From Enterobacter dykesii (GTDB lineage Bacteria; Pseudomonadota; Gammaproteobacteria; Enterobacterales; Enterobacteriaceae), in contig NZ_CP126604.1 in the NCBI RefSeq assembly GCF_008364625.2, forward strand, positions 1,302,001 through 1,366,000: a stretch of DNA of 64,000 nucleotides, in the 5' to 3' direction. The first letter of the stretch is position 1, and each line of letters opens with the position of its first letter. Below, piece by piece: positions 49,982 through 58,983 of the stretch. Under the pieces are notes generated by a model. The model was not told where the DNA came from and did no database searches. It saw only the letters and a program-made list of their open reading frames with translations. The translations under genes and the position numbers were made by a program.

Positions 49982-51076
49982 ATGGCTGAAGATCAAAACC
50001 CGCCTGCTGACGAGCAGGACAAAAACAATAATGAGCGTAAGCGCCCGGGCAAGAAACCGTTAATTATCCTCGGCGTTGTCGTGGTGGTGATGGTCGTCGT
50101 TGCGCTGGTCTGGTGGTTTTTAACCCGTAACGAAGAGACGACCGACGACGCCTTTACCGACGGCGACGTGGTGACGATTGCCCCCAAAACGGCGGGCTAC
50201 GTTACCGAGCTGCGCGTGCGCGACAACCAGCGCGTGAAAAAGGGCGATCTGCTGGTGGTTATCGATCCGCGTGACACCACCGCGCAGCGCGATCAGGCTC
50301 AGGCCCAGCTTGGGCTGGCTATCGCGCAGCTGCATCAGGCCCAGGCGCAGCTGGCGCTTTCAAAAGTCCAGTATCCCGCCCAGCGTGACGAAGCTAAAGC
50401 GCAGGTGCTGAAAGCGCAGGCCGATCTGGCGAACGCGCAGGCAGAGTACCGCCGTCAGCGCGGCGTTGACCCGCGTGCGACCACCCAGCAAAGTATCGAT
50501 TCCGCGAACGCTCAACTGCGCAGCGCACAGGCGGGGCTGGCCAGCGCTCAGGCGCAGCTGGAAGTGGCAGAGCAGGTCCAGCTGCAAATCCGCCAGCAGG
50601 AAACCAACGTTGAAGCGCGCGAGCGTCAGGTCGATCAGGCGAAAGCGCAGCTGGAAACGGCCAATCTGAACCTCTCTTACACCGAAGTCCGCGCCCCGTT
50701 CGACGGGTTTGTCACCAAACGCAACGTGCAGCCCGGCACGCTGGTGCAGGCGGGAACGGCGCTGTTCTCGCTGGTTTCCCCGAACGTGTGGGTGGTGGCG
50801 AACTTTAAAGAGTCGCAGCTTGAGCGCATGAAGCCGGGTGATAAGGTCACCGTGTCCGTCGACGCGTGGCCGGATATGGCGCTCGAGGGCCACGTTGACA
50901 GCATCCAGCAGGGCAGCGGCTCGCGCTTCTCCGCCTTCCCGGCAGAAAACGCCACCGGCAACTTCGTCAAGATTGTGCAGCGCGTGCCGGTTAAAATCGT
51001 GATTGATAAGGGCCTCGATCCGAACAAACCGCTGCCGCTGGGGCTGTCGGTCGCACCGAAGGTGACGGTGGAATGA
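49982..51076 (+). CDS. HlyD/EmrA-type membrane fusion protein
   Basis: 364 residues. Cytosolic charged head (DQNPPADEQDKNNNERKRPG), one membrane helix (about 28-52), lipoyl half GYVTELRVRDNQRVKKGDLLVVID, a long coiled coil rich in Ala, Gln and Arg (about 95-220), then VRAPFDGFVTKRNVQPGTLVQAG and a beta-barrel domain. This is the EmrA plan for an MFS-driven tripartite pump. It overlaps the EmrB-like gene by 4 nt. A nested hairpin precedes it. Substrates are unknown. Confidence 0.93.
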   Translation: MAEDQNPPADEQDKNNNERKRPGKKPLIILGVVVVVMVVVALVWWFLTRNEETTDDAFTDGDVVTIAPKTAGYVTELRVRDNQRVKKGDLLVVIDPRDTTAQRDQAQAQLGLAIAQLHQAQAQLALSKVQYPAQRDEAKAQVLKAQADLANAQAEYRRQRGVDPRATTQQSIDSANAQLRSAQAGLASAQAQLEVAEQVQLQIRQQETNVEARERQVDQAKAQLETANLNLSYTEVRAPFDGFVTKRNVQPGTLVQAGTALFSLVSPNVWVVANFKESQLERMKPGDKVTVSVDAWPDMALEGHVDSIQQGSGSRFSAFPAENATGNFVKIVQRVPVKIVIDKGLDPNKPLPLGLSVAPKVTVE

Positions 51077-52644
51077 CGGATCACAGCCACGACAGCTGGA
51101 AGCCCGCCAGCAATCCGTGGGCGGTGGCGATTGTCGTTACCCTGGCGGTATTCATGGAGATTCTGGATACCACCATTGTTAACGTGGCGCTCCCCCACGT
51201 GGCAGGCTCGCTCTCGTCCAGCTATGACGAATCCACCTGGGTGTTAACCAGCTATCTGGTGGCGAACGGCATCGTGCTGCCCATCTCGGCGTTTCTGAGC
51301 CGGGTGTTTGGCCGCAAGCAGTTCTTCCTGATTTGCATCGTGATGTTCACCGTCTGCTCGTTCCTGTGCGGGATTGCCACCGAACTGTGGCAGATCATCC
51401 TGTTCCGCGTGATGCAGGGCTTTTTTGGCGGCGGGCTGCAGCCCACGCAGCAGTCGGTGCTGCTCGACTACTTCAAACCCGAAGACCGGGGCAAAGCGTT
51501 TGGTCTGTCCTCCATTGCGATTATCGTTGCGCCGGTGCTGGGCCCGACGCTGGGCGGCTGGATCACCGATAACTACTCCTGGCGCTGGGTGTTCTTTATC
51601 AATATTCCGGTGGGCATTGTCACGGTGCTGGCGATCTACCAGCTGCTGGAAGATCCGCCGTGGGAGAGCAAGTCAAAAGAGAAGCTGACTATCGACTGGA
51701 CGGGGATCGGCCTGATCGCGCTGGGGCTGGGCTGTCTGCAGGTGATGCTCGACCGGGGAGAAGATGAGGACTGGTTCTACTCGAACTTTATCCGCACCTT
51801 CGGCGTGTTGACGCTTGTCGGCATTATCGGCGCCATCTACTGGCTGGTATATGCCAGAAAGCCGGTGGTGGATCTGCACTGCATGAAGGACCGTAACTTT
51901 GCCATCTCCAGCCTGCTGATGGCGGGGATGGCGATGATTTTGTACGGCAGCTCGGTGGTGATCCCGCAGCTGGCGCAGCAGGATTTGGGCTACACCGCTA
52001 CCTGGTCGGGGCTGGTGCTGTCGCCCGGGGCGGTGCTGATTGTGTTAACCATTCCGCTGGTGCTGAAGCTGATGCCGGTGGTGCAGACGCGCTGGATTAT
52101 CGCCTTTGGCTTTACCTGTCTGGCGGTGTCGTTCTTCTGGTCGCGCACGCTGACGCCGGATATCGACTTCGAAACCCTGGTGCTGTTCCGCAGCGCCCAG
52201 TCGATTGGGCTGGGGTTCCTGTTTGTGCCGCTCACGACTATTGCGTTTATCTCGATACCGAGGCGGCTGAATGCCGATGCGGCGGCGCTGTTTACCATGT
52301 TCCGCAACGTCGCGGGTTCGGTTGGGATATCGCTTTCGACGGCGGCCATTACCGAACGCGCCCAGGCGCACAGCGCGCATCTGGCGTATCACGCCTCGCC
52401 GCTTAACGAGCAGTTCCAGCAGGCGATACGCGAAAGCGCCCAGGCGATCCAGAACTTCACCACCCAGGTGGGCGACCCCACCGGCATCGCCACCGGACGC
52501 ATGTACCAGACCATGATTGAGCAGTCGCGCTTCCTTGCCTACATCGACGTCTTCACCATTCTGAGCGCGGTGGCCTTGTTACTGATTCCGTTTTGTTTGT
52601 TGCTCTCGCCGGTTAAGAGCGAGGGGAGTGCAGGAGCACATTGA
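51073..52644 (+). CDS. DHA2-family (EmrB-like) MFS drug exporter
   Basis: 523 residues with about 14 membrane helices. Typical DHA2 motifs: LDTTIVNVALPHVAGSLSSS in helix 1, FGRKQFFLICIVMF after helix 2, MQGFFGGGLQPTQQSVL in helix 4, and GPTLGGWITDNYSWRWVFFIN (shortened: GPTLGGWITD, WRWVFFIN) in helix 5. A proton-driven exporter that works with the preceding adaptor and the outer-membrane protein after it. Overlaps both by 4 nt. Confidence 0.94.
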   Translation: MTDHSHDSWKPASNPWAVAIVVTLAVFMEILDTTIVNVALPHVAGSLSSSYDESTWVLTSYLVANGIVLPISAFLSRVFGRKQFFLICIVMFTVCSFLCGIATELWQIILFRVMQGFFGGGLQPTQQSVLLDYFKPEDRGKAFGLSSIAIIVAPVLGPTLGGWITDNYSWRWVFFINIPVGIVTVLAIYQLLEDPPWESKSKEKLTIDWTGIGLIALGLGCLQVMLDRGEDEDWFYSNFIRTFGVLTLVGIIGAIYWLVYARKPVVDLHCMKDRNFAISSLLMAGMAMILYGSSVVIPQLAQQDLGYTATWSGLVLSPGAVLIVLTIPLVLKLMPVVQTRWIIAFGFTCLAVSFFWSRTLTPDIDFETLVLFRSAQSIGLGFLFVPLTTIAFISIPRRLNADAAALFTMFRNVAGSVGISLSTAAITERAQAHSAHLAYHASPLNEQFQQAIRESAQAIQNFTTQVGDPTGIATGRMYQTMIEQSRFLAYIDVFTILSAVALLLIPFCLLLSPVKSEGSAGAH

Positions 52645-54167
52645 TGATACACAGACGTTTACACCCCCTGATGATAATGATGCTGCTGGCGGGCTGCGCC
52701 GTCGGGCCGGATTACCAGCAGCCTGCGCCGCCCGCCGTTACGCACTGGAACGATAAGGGCGACAGCGCGGTGAAGTCGCAAACTACCTCAGCCGCGACCA
52801 ATCCGCGCTGGTGGAAGACCTTCGGCTCGCCGCAGCTCGACAGCCTGGTTGAGCGCGCCATTGCCGGAAACCTGACGCTGCAGCAGACGGTGCTGCGCAT
52901 TGCCGGGGCCCGCGAGCAGATTAACCAGGCGGGCGGGGCGTTTTATCCGTCGGTGAACGGTAATCTGCAGGCAACGCGCCAGCAGCTTGGCCTGGAAGGA
53001 GAGCTGAAATCCCACGGCGTGTATGACCAGCTTGATAATGTCGATCCTGAACTGCGGGGCGCGTTAGGGCCGCTGACGCAGCCGATTAATCTCTACCAGG
53101 GCAGCTTCGACGCCCAGTGGGAAATCGACCTGTGGGGCAAGGTGCGTCGTCAGGTGGAAGCCGCCGAAGCGCAGCAGAAAGTCGCCATTGAGCAGCGTAA
53201 CGATGCGCTGGTGTCGCTGGAAGCCGAAGTGGCGCGCGCGTGGCTTCAGCTGCGCGGGGCGCAGAGCATTATCGCCACGCTGAACACCCAGATTAAAAGC
53301 GCGCAGCAGACGCTGGATCTCACCGAAAGCCGCCAGCGTGGCGGGCTGTCGCCGCAGATGGACGTGGAAAACGCCCGGGCGCAGTTAGGCAACCTTGAGG
53401 CACAGCTTCCGCAATATCAGGCGCAGGAGCGGCAGGCGATGAACGGCCTGGCGATCCTGCTCGGCAAGCCGCCGGGGGCGCTGGATGCGGAATTGCAAAG
53501 CGTGCAGCCGATGCCTGCCTTGCCGGATATTGTGCAAACGGGCATTCCGTCCACGCTGGCGCGCCGTCGGCCGGACGTGCGCGAAGCGGAGGCGAACCTC
53601 CACGCCGCCACGGCGCAAATCGGCGTCTCGGTGGCGGAGCTGTTCCCGAGCTTTACGCTCTCCGGCCAGTTTGGCCTGCGCAACAGTGAAACCAACTGGC
53701 TGACCGACTGGAGCAGCCATTTCTACAGCTTCGGCCCGCAGGTCTCTATTCCTATCTTCCAGGGCGGTCGACTGGTCTCCAGCGTCAAGGTGGCGCGCGC
53801 GCAGCAGGGAGCGGCGGTGCTGGACTATCGCCAGACGGTGCTGACCGCGCTCGGGGATGTGGAAAACGCGCTGGTGAGCTATCGCACCGACCAGCAGCGT
53901 GAAGCGGGACTCGCAAAAACGATCGACGCCCTGCAAAACGCCTTTGATTTAGCGAGCGACAGCTACCGGCAGGGGATCGCCAGCTTTATCGACGTGCTGG
54001 ACGCTCAGCGTCAGCTGGCGCAGGCCCAGCAGCAGCGCGCACAGGCGCAGGTGCAGAGCGCGCTCGATCTGGTGGCGCTCTACAAGGCCCTCGGCGGCGG
54101 GTGGGAGCCGTATCAGCAGGTGCAGTTACCGGACTACAGCGTCTTTGGCGACGCCCCGCGCGGATAA
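52641..54167 (+). CDS. NodT-family outer-membrane efflux lipoprotein
   Basis: 508 residues. Lipoprotein signal with lipobox LLAGCAVGPDYQQP (Cys about 19), a hallmark of NodT/OprM-like channels. Two OEP repeats follow: ERAIAGNLTLQQTVLRIAGAREQI ... EIDLWGKVRRQVEAAEA and ARRRPDVREAEANLHAATAQIGVSVAELFPSF (cut into shorter pieces), ending GGGWEP. It completes a dedicated tripartite pump, so this operon need not rely on TolC. Confidence 0.94.
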   Translation: MMIHRRLHPLMIMMLLAGCAVGPDYQQPAPPAVTHWNDKGDSAVKSQTTSAATNPRWWKTFGSPQLDSLVERAIAGNLTLQQTVLRIAGAREQINQAGGAFYPSVNGNLQATRQQLGLEGELKSHGVYDQLDNVDPELRGALGPLTQPINLYQGSFDAQWEIDLWGKVRRQVEAAEAQQKVAIEQRNDALVSLEAEVARAWLQLRGAQSIIATLNTQIKSAQQTLDLTESRQRGGLSPQMDVENARAQLGNLEAQLPQYQAQERQAMNGLAILLGKPPGALDAELQSVQPMPALPDIVQTGIPSTLARRRPDVREAEANLHAATAQIGVSVAELFPSFTLSGQFGLRNSETNWLTDWSSHFYSFGPQVSIPIFQGGRLVSSVKVARAQQGAAVLDYRQTVLTALGDVENALVSYRTDQQREAGLAKTIDALQNAFDLASDSYRQGIASFIDVLDAQRQLAQAQQQRAQAQVQSALDLVALYKALGGGWEPYQQVQLPDYSVFGDAPRG

Positions 54168-54269
54168 ATTCAGAGGATTGGGCAAGAAACGGACAGGAAC
54201 ACCACATTCGCGATGGCTGAGGGGCGGGTATAACTATCGGGTACCCAATCGACATGCGAGGAATAACTT

Positions 54270-55310
54270 ATGCGTTATCAAAAACTGGGCAACACCGGTC
54301 TGTTTGTTTCTGAACTGTGCCTCGGCACCATGACCTTCGGCGGCGAGGGCGGCATGTGGGGCAAGATTGGCCAGCTCCAGCAAAGTGAAGCCGAGCAGCT
54401 GGTCGGCCGCGCGCTGGATGCCGGGATCAACTTTATCGACACCGCGGACGTTTACTCGGAAGGACGCTCGGAGGAGATCACCGGTCAGGCGCTGAAAAAC
54501 CTGAAGATCCCGCGCGAGAACGTGGTGGTCGCCACCAAAGTGTTCGGCGAAACGGGAACGGCAGGGGTGAACTCGCGCGGCAGCTCGCGCTATCACATCG
54601 TCAGCAGCGTGAAGGAGAGCCTGCGCCGCCTGCAGCTCGATCATATCGATCTCTACCAGCTTCACGGCTTCGACCCCGCAACGCCGATTGAAGAGATGCT
54701 CTATGCGCTGGATAACCTGGTGCAGCACGGCCACGTCCGCTACATCGGCGTCTCGAACTGGGCGGCGTGGCAGATTGCCAAAGCGCTCGGTATTTCTGAA
54801 CGTCTTGGGCTGGCGCGTTTCGCGTCGCTGCAGGCGTATTACACCATTGCCGGGCGCGATCTGGAGCGCGAGCTGGTGCCGATGATGCAGAGCGAAGGCG
54901 TTGGGCTGATGGTCTGGAGCCCGCTGGCAGGCGGTCTGCTGAGCGGAAAATATGGCCGCGACGGGCAGAGCGAAGCCGGTGGTCGCCGTCTGGAGTTCGA
55001 CTTCCCGCCGGTGAACAAAGATCGCGCCTTCGACTGCGTGGACGTGATGCGCGCTATCGCCGAAAGCAAGGGCGTCTCCGTCGCGCAAATCGCGCTGGCG
55101 TGGCTGCTGCACCAGAAAGCGGTGACCAGCGTCATCATTGGCGCGAAACGCGTTGAACAGCTGGACGACAATATCGCCGCGACCGGGATCCGCTTAAGCG
55201 AAGATGAGCTCAAGCAGCTTGATGCGGTGAGCGCGCTGCCGCGCGAATACCCGGGCTGGATGCTGGAGCGGCAGGGGGAATATCGCCGCAATCAGCTCGC
55301 GCAACAATAA
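54270..55310 (+). CDS. aldo/keto reductase
   Basis: 346 residues, TIM-barrel AKR of the YajO/YghZ-like branch. The catalytic tetrad is visible: Asp in INFIDTADVYSEG, Tyr in the same motif, Lys in VVATKVFGE and His in LYQLHGFDPAT. The NADPH-binding end VTSVIIGAKRVEQLDDNI is complete. Its physiological substrate is unknown. It has its own ribosome site AGGAATA and a strong terminator, so it is probably transcribed alone. Confidence 0.92.
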   Translation: MRYQKLGNTGLFVSELCLGTMTFGGEGGMWGKIGQLQQSEAEQLVGRALDAGINFIDTADVYSEGRSEEITGQALKNLKIPRENVVVATKVFGETGTAGVNSRGSSRYHIVSSVKESLRRLQLDHIDLYQLHGFDPATPIEEMLYALDNLVQHGHVRYIGVSNWAAWQIAKALGISERLGLARFASLQAYYTIAGRDLERELVPMMQSEGVGLMVWSPLAGGLLSGKYGRDGQSEAGGRRLEFDFPPVNKDRAFDCVDVMRAIAESKGVSVAQIALAWLLHQKAVTSVIIGAKRVEQLDDNIAATGIRLSEDELKQLDAVSALPREYPGWMLERQGEYRRNQLAQQ

Positions 55311-55317
55311 CCTTCCT

Positions 55318-55353
55318 CGCCCCGGCAGTGCATCGCTTACCGGGGCTTTTTTT
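55318..55353 (+). terminator. aldo/keto reductase intrinsic terminator
   Basis: GCCCCGG / CCGGGGC stem with a 14-nt loop followed by TTTTTTT, 8 bp after the stop. Confidence 0.88.
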
Positions 55354-55410
55354 CCCGCATTGCTCACAAAAAACGATCCTCCTCTTTGATCCCCTTTTCA
55401 TCTTCGCCTA

Positions 55411-55445
55411 TATGACTAGTCATAATATTTTAAATGACTAGTCAT
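55411..55445. promoter_or_regulatory. twin operators of the beta-glucoside locus
   Basis: Two perfect palindromes ATGACTAGTCAT at 55412-55423 and 55434-55445, centres 22 bp apart, just before the GH1 gene. The second ends 13 bp before the ATG. They are the likely targets of the GntR-family regulator at 58225. Confidence 0.88.
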
Positions 55446-55458
55446 ATAGGGAGAGGCC

Positions 55459-56835
55459 ATGAACAATCAGCTGCCAGCAAACTTTTTATGGGGCAACTCG
55501 GTATCCAGCATGCAGACGGAAGGTGCATGGAACGAGGGTGGGAAGGGGATGTCGGTGTACGACATTCGCGAAGCTGGGGAGAACGTCTCCGACTGGAAAG
55601 TGGCCACCGACTCCTATCACCGCTATCGGGAAGATTTCGACCTGATGCAGGATCTGGGCATGAACTGCTACCGCTTTCAAATCTCGTGGAGCCGCGTCTG
55701 CCCGCAGGGCGACGGCGCGTTCAACGACGAAGGCATCGCGTTTTACGACCGCTTTATTGACGATCTGATCGCCCGCGGCATCGAGCCGATGGTTTGTCTG
55801 TATCACTTCGATATGCCGCTGGCGCTGGCGCAGGAGTACAACGGCTTCAACGACCGCCGCGTGATGGAGGCCTTTATCCGCTACGGCAAAAAGATGATCG
55901 ACTGCTATGGCGACCGCGTGAAGTACTGGCTGACCTTCAACGAGCAGAACATCTTCCATATGCCGGAAGCCTTCCGCATTTCAGGCTATATGCAAGGCGA
56001 TAAAACCCTGCGCGAGCTGTACGAGCTGCAGCACCATACGATGGTGGCGCACATGGCGCTGACCGAGTATCTGCATCAGACCAGACCCGGCCAGCTGATG
56101 GGCGGCATGCTGGCGCACCAGCTGATCTACCCGGCCACCTGCAAACCGCGCGATATCTTCTGCGCCCAGCAGTACGACGAGTTCCTCAACCAGAACCTGC
56201 TGCGCGTCTTCGCAGGGCAGGGCTACAGCCCGGCGGTGATGGCGGTGGTGGAGCAGGAAGGCTTTGGTGATATCTACCGCGCCGAGGATTTAGCGCTGCT
56301 GGCGCGCACCAGAAACGACTATATGGCCTTCAGCTACTACGCCAGCAAAACGCTGGACAGCGATGCGATCCCGGAAGGCACGCCGGTGAACTATTACCTG
56401 CTGCACGGCGAGAAAAACAACCCGTACCTGAAGGCCACCGAGTGGAACTGGCAGATCGATCCGCTGGGCTTTCGCACCATCATCAACCGCTACGCCAACG
56501 ACTGGCGGATGCCGGTCTTCCCGATCGAAAACGGCATCGGGGTGATTGAGTCCTGGGACGGCGTCAATCCGATCGAGGACACCTACCGCATCGACTACCA
56601 CCGGGCGCATATCAATGCCATGAAGGAGGCGATGTTCGAGGACGGGGCAGAGGTGATCGGCTACCTCGGCTGGGGGTTAATCGACATTCTCAGCTCCCAG
56701 GGCGACATGCGTAAGCGCTACGGCGTGGTCTATGTCAACCGGGAAAACCACGACCTGAAAGACCTGAAGCGCGTGCCGAAGAAGAGCTACGCGTGGTTAA
56801 AACAGGTTATCCATACCAACGGACGCGAGATGTAA
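55459..56835 (+). CDS. GH1 6-phospho-beta-glucosidase
   Basis: 458 residues. GH1 marks: FLWGNSVSSMQTEGAWNEGGKG near the N-terminus, acid/base Glu in LTFNEQNIF, nucleophile Glu in FPIENGIGV, and WGLIDILSSQGDMRKRYG, whose Ser-Lys-Tyr set is typical of phosphate recognition in 6-phospho-glycosidases. It should cleave a phosphorylated beta-glucoside brought in by the PTS permease encoded 51 bp downstream. The exact sugar is unknown. GGAGAG precedes the ATG. Confidence 0.94.
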   Translation: MNNQLPANFLWGNSVSSMQTEGAWNEGGKGMSVYDIREAGENVSDWKVATDSYHRYREDFDLMQDLGMNCYRFQISWSRVCPQGDGAFNDEGIAFYDRFIDDLIARGIEPMVCLYHFDMPLALAQEYNGFNDRRVMEAFIRYGKKMIDCYGDRVKYWLTFNEQNIFHMPEAFRISGYMQGDKTLRELYELQHHTMVAHMALTEYLHQTRPGQLMGGMLAHQLIYPATCKPRDIFCAQQYDEFLNQNLLRVFAGQGYSPAVMAVVEQEGFGDIYRAEDLALLARTRNDYMAFSYYASKTLDSDAIPEGTPVNYYLLHGEKNNPYLKATEWNWQIDPLGFRTIINRYANDWRMPVFPIENGIGVIESWDGVNPIEDTYRIDYHRAHINAMKEAMFEDGAEVIGYLGWGLIDILSSQGDMRKRYGVVYVNRENHDLKDLKRVPKKSYAWLKQVIHTNGREM

Positions 56836-56886
56836 GCCGTACGCTGCCGGGCCGTTTTTGTGACTGATTGATGGGAACACTCCGCT

Positions 56887-58209
56887 ATGTCTGAAACAAA
56901 AATAACACCGCACATGCAGTCTTTTGTCGATAAGTTTGTTGAGTTCTCGGCGCGCCTGGCTAATCAGGTGCACCTGCGCTCCCTGCGCGACGCCTTCGCC
57001 ACGGTGATGCCCATTTTCATCCTCGCCGGCCTGGCGGTGCTGGTGAACAACGTGGTATTTCCGTGGATTTTTCACGGCGACACGCTCGCGCAGTTTAAGG
57101 TGTGGGGCGAGGCGATTATCAACGGCACGCTGAACATCGCCGCGCTGCTGCTGGCCCCGATGATTGCCTGGTCGCTGGCGCGCAACAAAGATTTCGACAA
57201 TCCGGTCTCGGCAGTGGTTATCGCCGTCAGCAGCTTCATCATCATGATGCCGATGCGTCTGCAGATTACGCCCGTCGGCAGCGATGCCGCGGTGAACGTC
57301 ACCCAGGTGCTAACGTTCGCCAATATTGGCTCAACCGGGATTTTCGCCGGGGTGCTGATCGGGCTGATCTCAACGGAAGTGTTTATCGCTATTTCGCGCC
57401 TGAAGGCGCTGCACATTTCCCTCGGGGAAAATGTGCCTCCGGCGGTGAGCAAATCCTTTACCGCGCTGATCCCGACGATCTTCACGCTCTCCCTGTTCGC
57501 GGTGCTGGCGGCGATACTGGCAAACGTGCTGCACACGGACCTGATCCATCTCATTACGACCTTTATCCAGCAGCCGCTGCGGCTGATCAACACCAGCCTG
57601 CCGGGGACGATTTTTATCTACAGCTTCGGTAACTTCCTGTTCACGCTCGGCATTCATCAGTCAGTCGTTAACAGCGTGGTGCTGGAGCCGTTCCTGCTGA
57701 TCAACACCAACGAGAACATGCTGGCCTTCGCCAACGGCCAGCCCATTCCGCACATCATCAATAACATATTCGTGCCGACCTTTGGCATGGTGGGCGGCAC
57801 GGGCAGCACGATCTCGCTGCTGATCGCCATCTTTATCTTCTCCCGTCAAAAGTCGGCGAAGCAGGTGGCGCGTCTGTCGCTGGCGCCCGGTCTGTTCAAC
57901 ATCAACGAGCCGGTGATTTTTGGCCTGCCGATCGTTTTTAACCTGCCGCTGATGATCCCGTTCGTGCTGCTGCCCGCCATCGGTATTTACTTCGCCTGGC
58001 TCTGTACCACGCTGGGGTTAATGTCGCGCTGCGTGGTGATGATCCCGTGGACCACGCCGCCCATTCTCAGCGCCTGGCTGGCCACGGCGGGAGACTGGCG
58101 GGCGGTGGTGGTGCAGTTGGCAATCATCGTATTTGGTGTATTCTTCTACCTGCCTTTCCTCAAGATTGCCGAGAGAGTGGCGTTGAAAAACAGCGGGATA
58201 GAAAACTAA
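56887..58209 (+). CDS. PTS EIIC permease, cellobiose/lactose (Lac) family
   Basis: 440 residues with about ten membrane segments. N-terminal SFVDKFVEFSARLANQVHLR and the conserved NEPVIFGLPIVFNLPLMIPFVL (NEPVIFG core) are family signatures of ChbC/CelB-like EIIC. No EIIA or EIIB gene is in this operon or window, so phosphate must come from partners elsewhere, for example a Chb system. It lies between GH1 and the regulator; 15 bp separate it from the latter. Confidence 0.92.
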   Translation: MSETKITPHMQSFVDKFVEFSARLANQVHLRSLRDAFATVMPIFILAGLAVLVNNVVFPWIFHGDTLAQFKVWGEAIINGTLNIAALLLAPMIAWSLARNKDFDNPVSAVVIAVSSFIIMMPMRLQITPVGSDAAVNVTQVLTFANIGSTGIFAGVLIGLISTEVFIAISRLKALHISLGENVPPAVSKSFTALIPTIFTLSLFAVLAAILANVLHTDLIHLITTFIQQPLRLINTSLPGTIFIYSFGNFLFTLGIHQSVVNSVVLEPFLLINTNENMLAFANGQPIPHIINNIFVPTFGMVGGTGSTISLLIAIFIFSRQKSAKQVARLSLAPGLFNINEPVIFGLPIVFNLPLMIPFVLLPAIGIYFAWLCTTLGLMSRCVVMIPWTTPPILSAWLATAGDWRAVVVQLAIIVFGVFFYLPFLKIAERVALKNSGIEN

Positions 58210-58224
58210 CTGAAAGGAAGGACG

Positions 58225-58941
58225 ATGGCGGCGAAGTACATCACCATAGCGCGGGAAATTAAGAAACGCATTATCAGCCAGCAGTACGCCGCCAATGAAC
58301 CCCTGCCGGACCAGTTTGCGCTGGCGGCGGAGTTCAACTCCAGCCGGATGACCATTCAGCAGGCGATGCGCCAGCTCATCGTCGAAGGTCTGGTCTATAC
58401 CCGCCAGGGCCAGGGCACGTTCATCCGCAAAAACTTCCTCCAGCTTTCGCAGTGGGATCTCTCCGGCAGCGACTACTTTGGCGCGACCAAAACCTGGGAG
58501 CATCTGGGCACGGTGACCAGCCGGGTAGTGCATTTCGAGCTGCGCTTTCCGAACGAGAAAGAGCAGGCGTCGCTGATGATTAACGCCGATGCGCCGATCT
58601 ATGACTTCATTCGCCTGCGTTTGCTGAACAGTGAACCTATGTCGCTGGATTCCACGGTGATGCCGATGAATCTGGTACCGGGCCTGACGAGAAACCATCT
58701 TGAAGGTTCAGTGTTTCAGTACGTGCAGGAGACGCTGGGGCTGAAAATTATGGGGTCGTACCGGGTGGTGCGGGCGCTTAAGCCCAACGCGCTGGACAGG
58801 GAGCATCTGGTCTGCGAGGAAACCGATCCGGTGCTGGAAGTGGAGCAGGTGATTTATCTGGAGGACGGCACGCCGCTGGAGTATGCCCACTGCCACTATC
58901 GGTACGACCACGGCGGGATCGTGATCGTGAATAACGGATAA
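58225..58941 (+). CDS. GntR-family (HutC-type) regulator of the locus
   Basis: 238 residues. N-terminal winged helix (about 5-70): YITIAREIKKRIISQQYAANEPLPDQFALAAEF (shown in part) and NSSRMTIQQAMRQLIVEGLVYTRQGQGTFIRK as recognition helix and wing. The C-terminal UTRA domain with YDFIRLRLLNSEPM and LEVEQVIYLEDGTPLEYA binds an effector, probably a phosphorylated sugar. It is last in the operon and likely acts on the twin ATGACTAGTCAT operators. Ribosome site AAGGAAGG. Confidence 0.93.
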   Translation: MAAKYITIAREIKKRIISQQYAANEPLPDQFALAAEFNSSRMTIQQAMRQLIVEGLVYTRQGQGTFIRKNFLQLSQWDLSGSDYFGATKTWEHLGTVTSRVVHFELRFPNEKEQASLMINADAPIYDFIRLRLLNSEPMSLDSTVMPMNLVPGLTRNHLEGSVFQYVQETLGLKIMGSYRVVRALKPNALDREHLVCEETDPVLEVEQVIYLEDGTPLEYAHCHYRYDHGGIVIVNNG

Positions 58942-58971
58942 AAAAAAGCGGGCAACGAGGCCCGCTTTTTT
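58942..58971. terminator. bidirectional terminator between the GntR gene and ldtB
   Basis: AAAAAAGCGGGC / GCCCGCTTTTTT with a 6-nt loop; it has T-runs on both strands and lies between convergent genes. Confidence 0.92.
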
Positions 58972-58983
58972 AATGCTTCTCTG

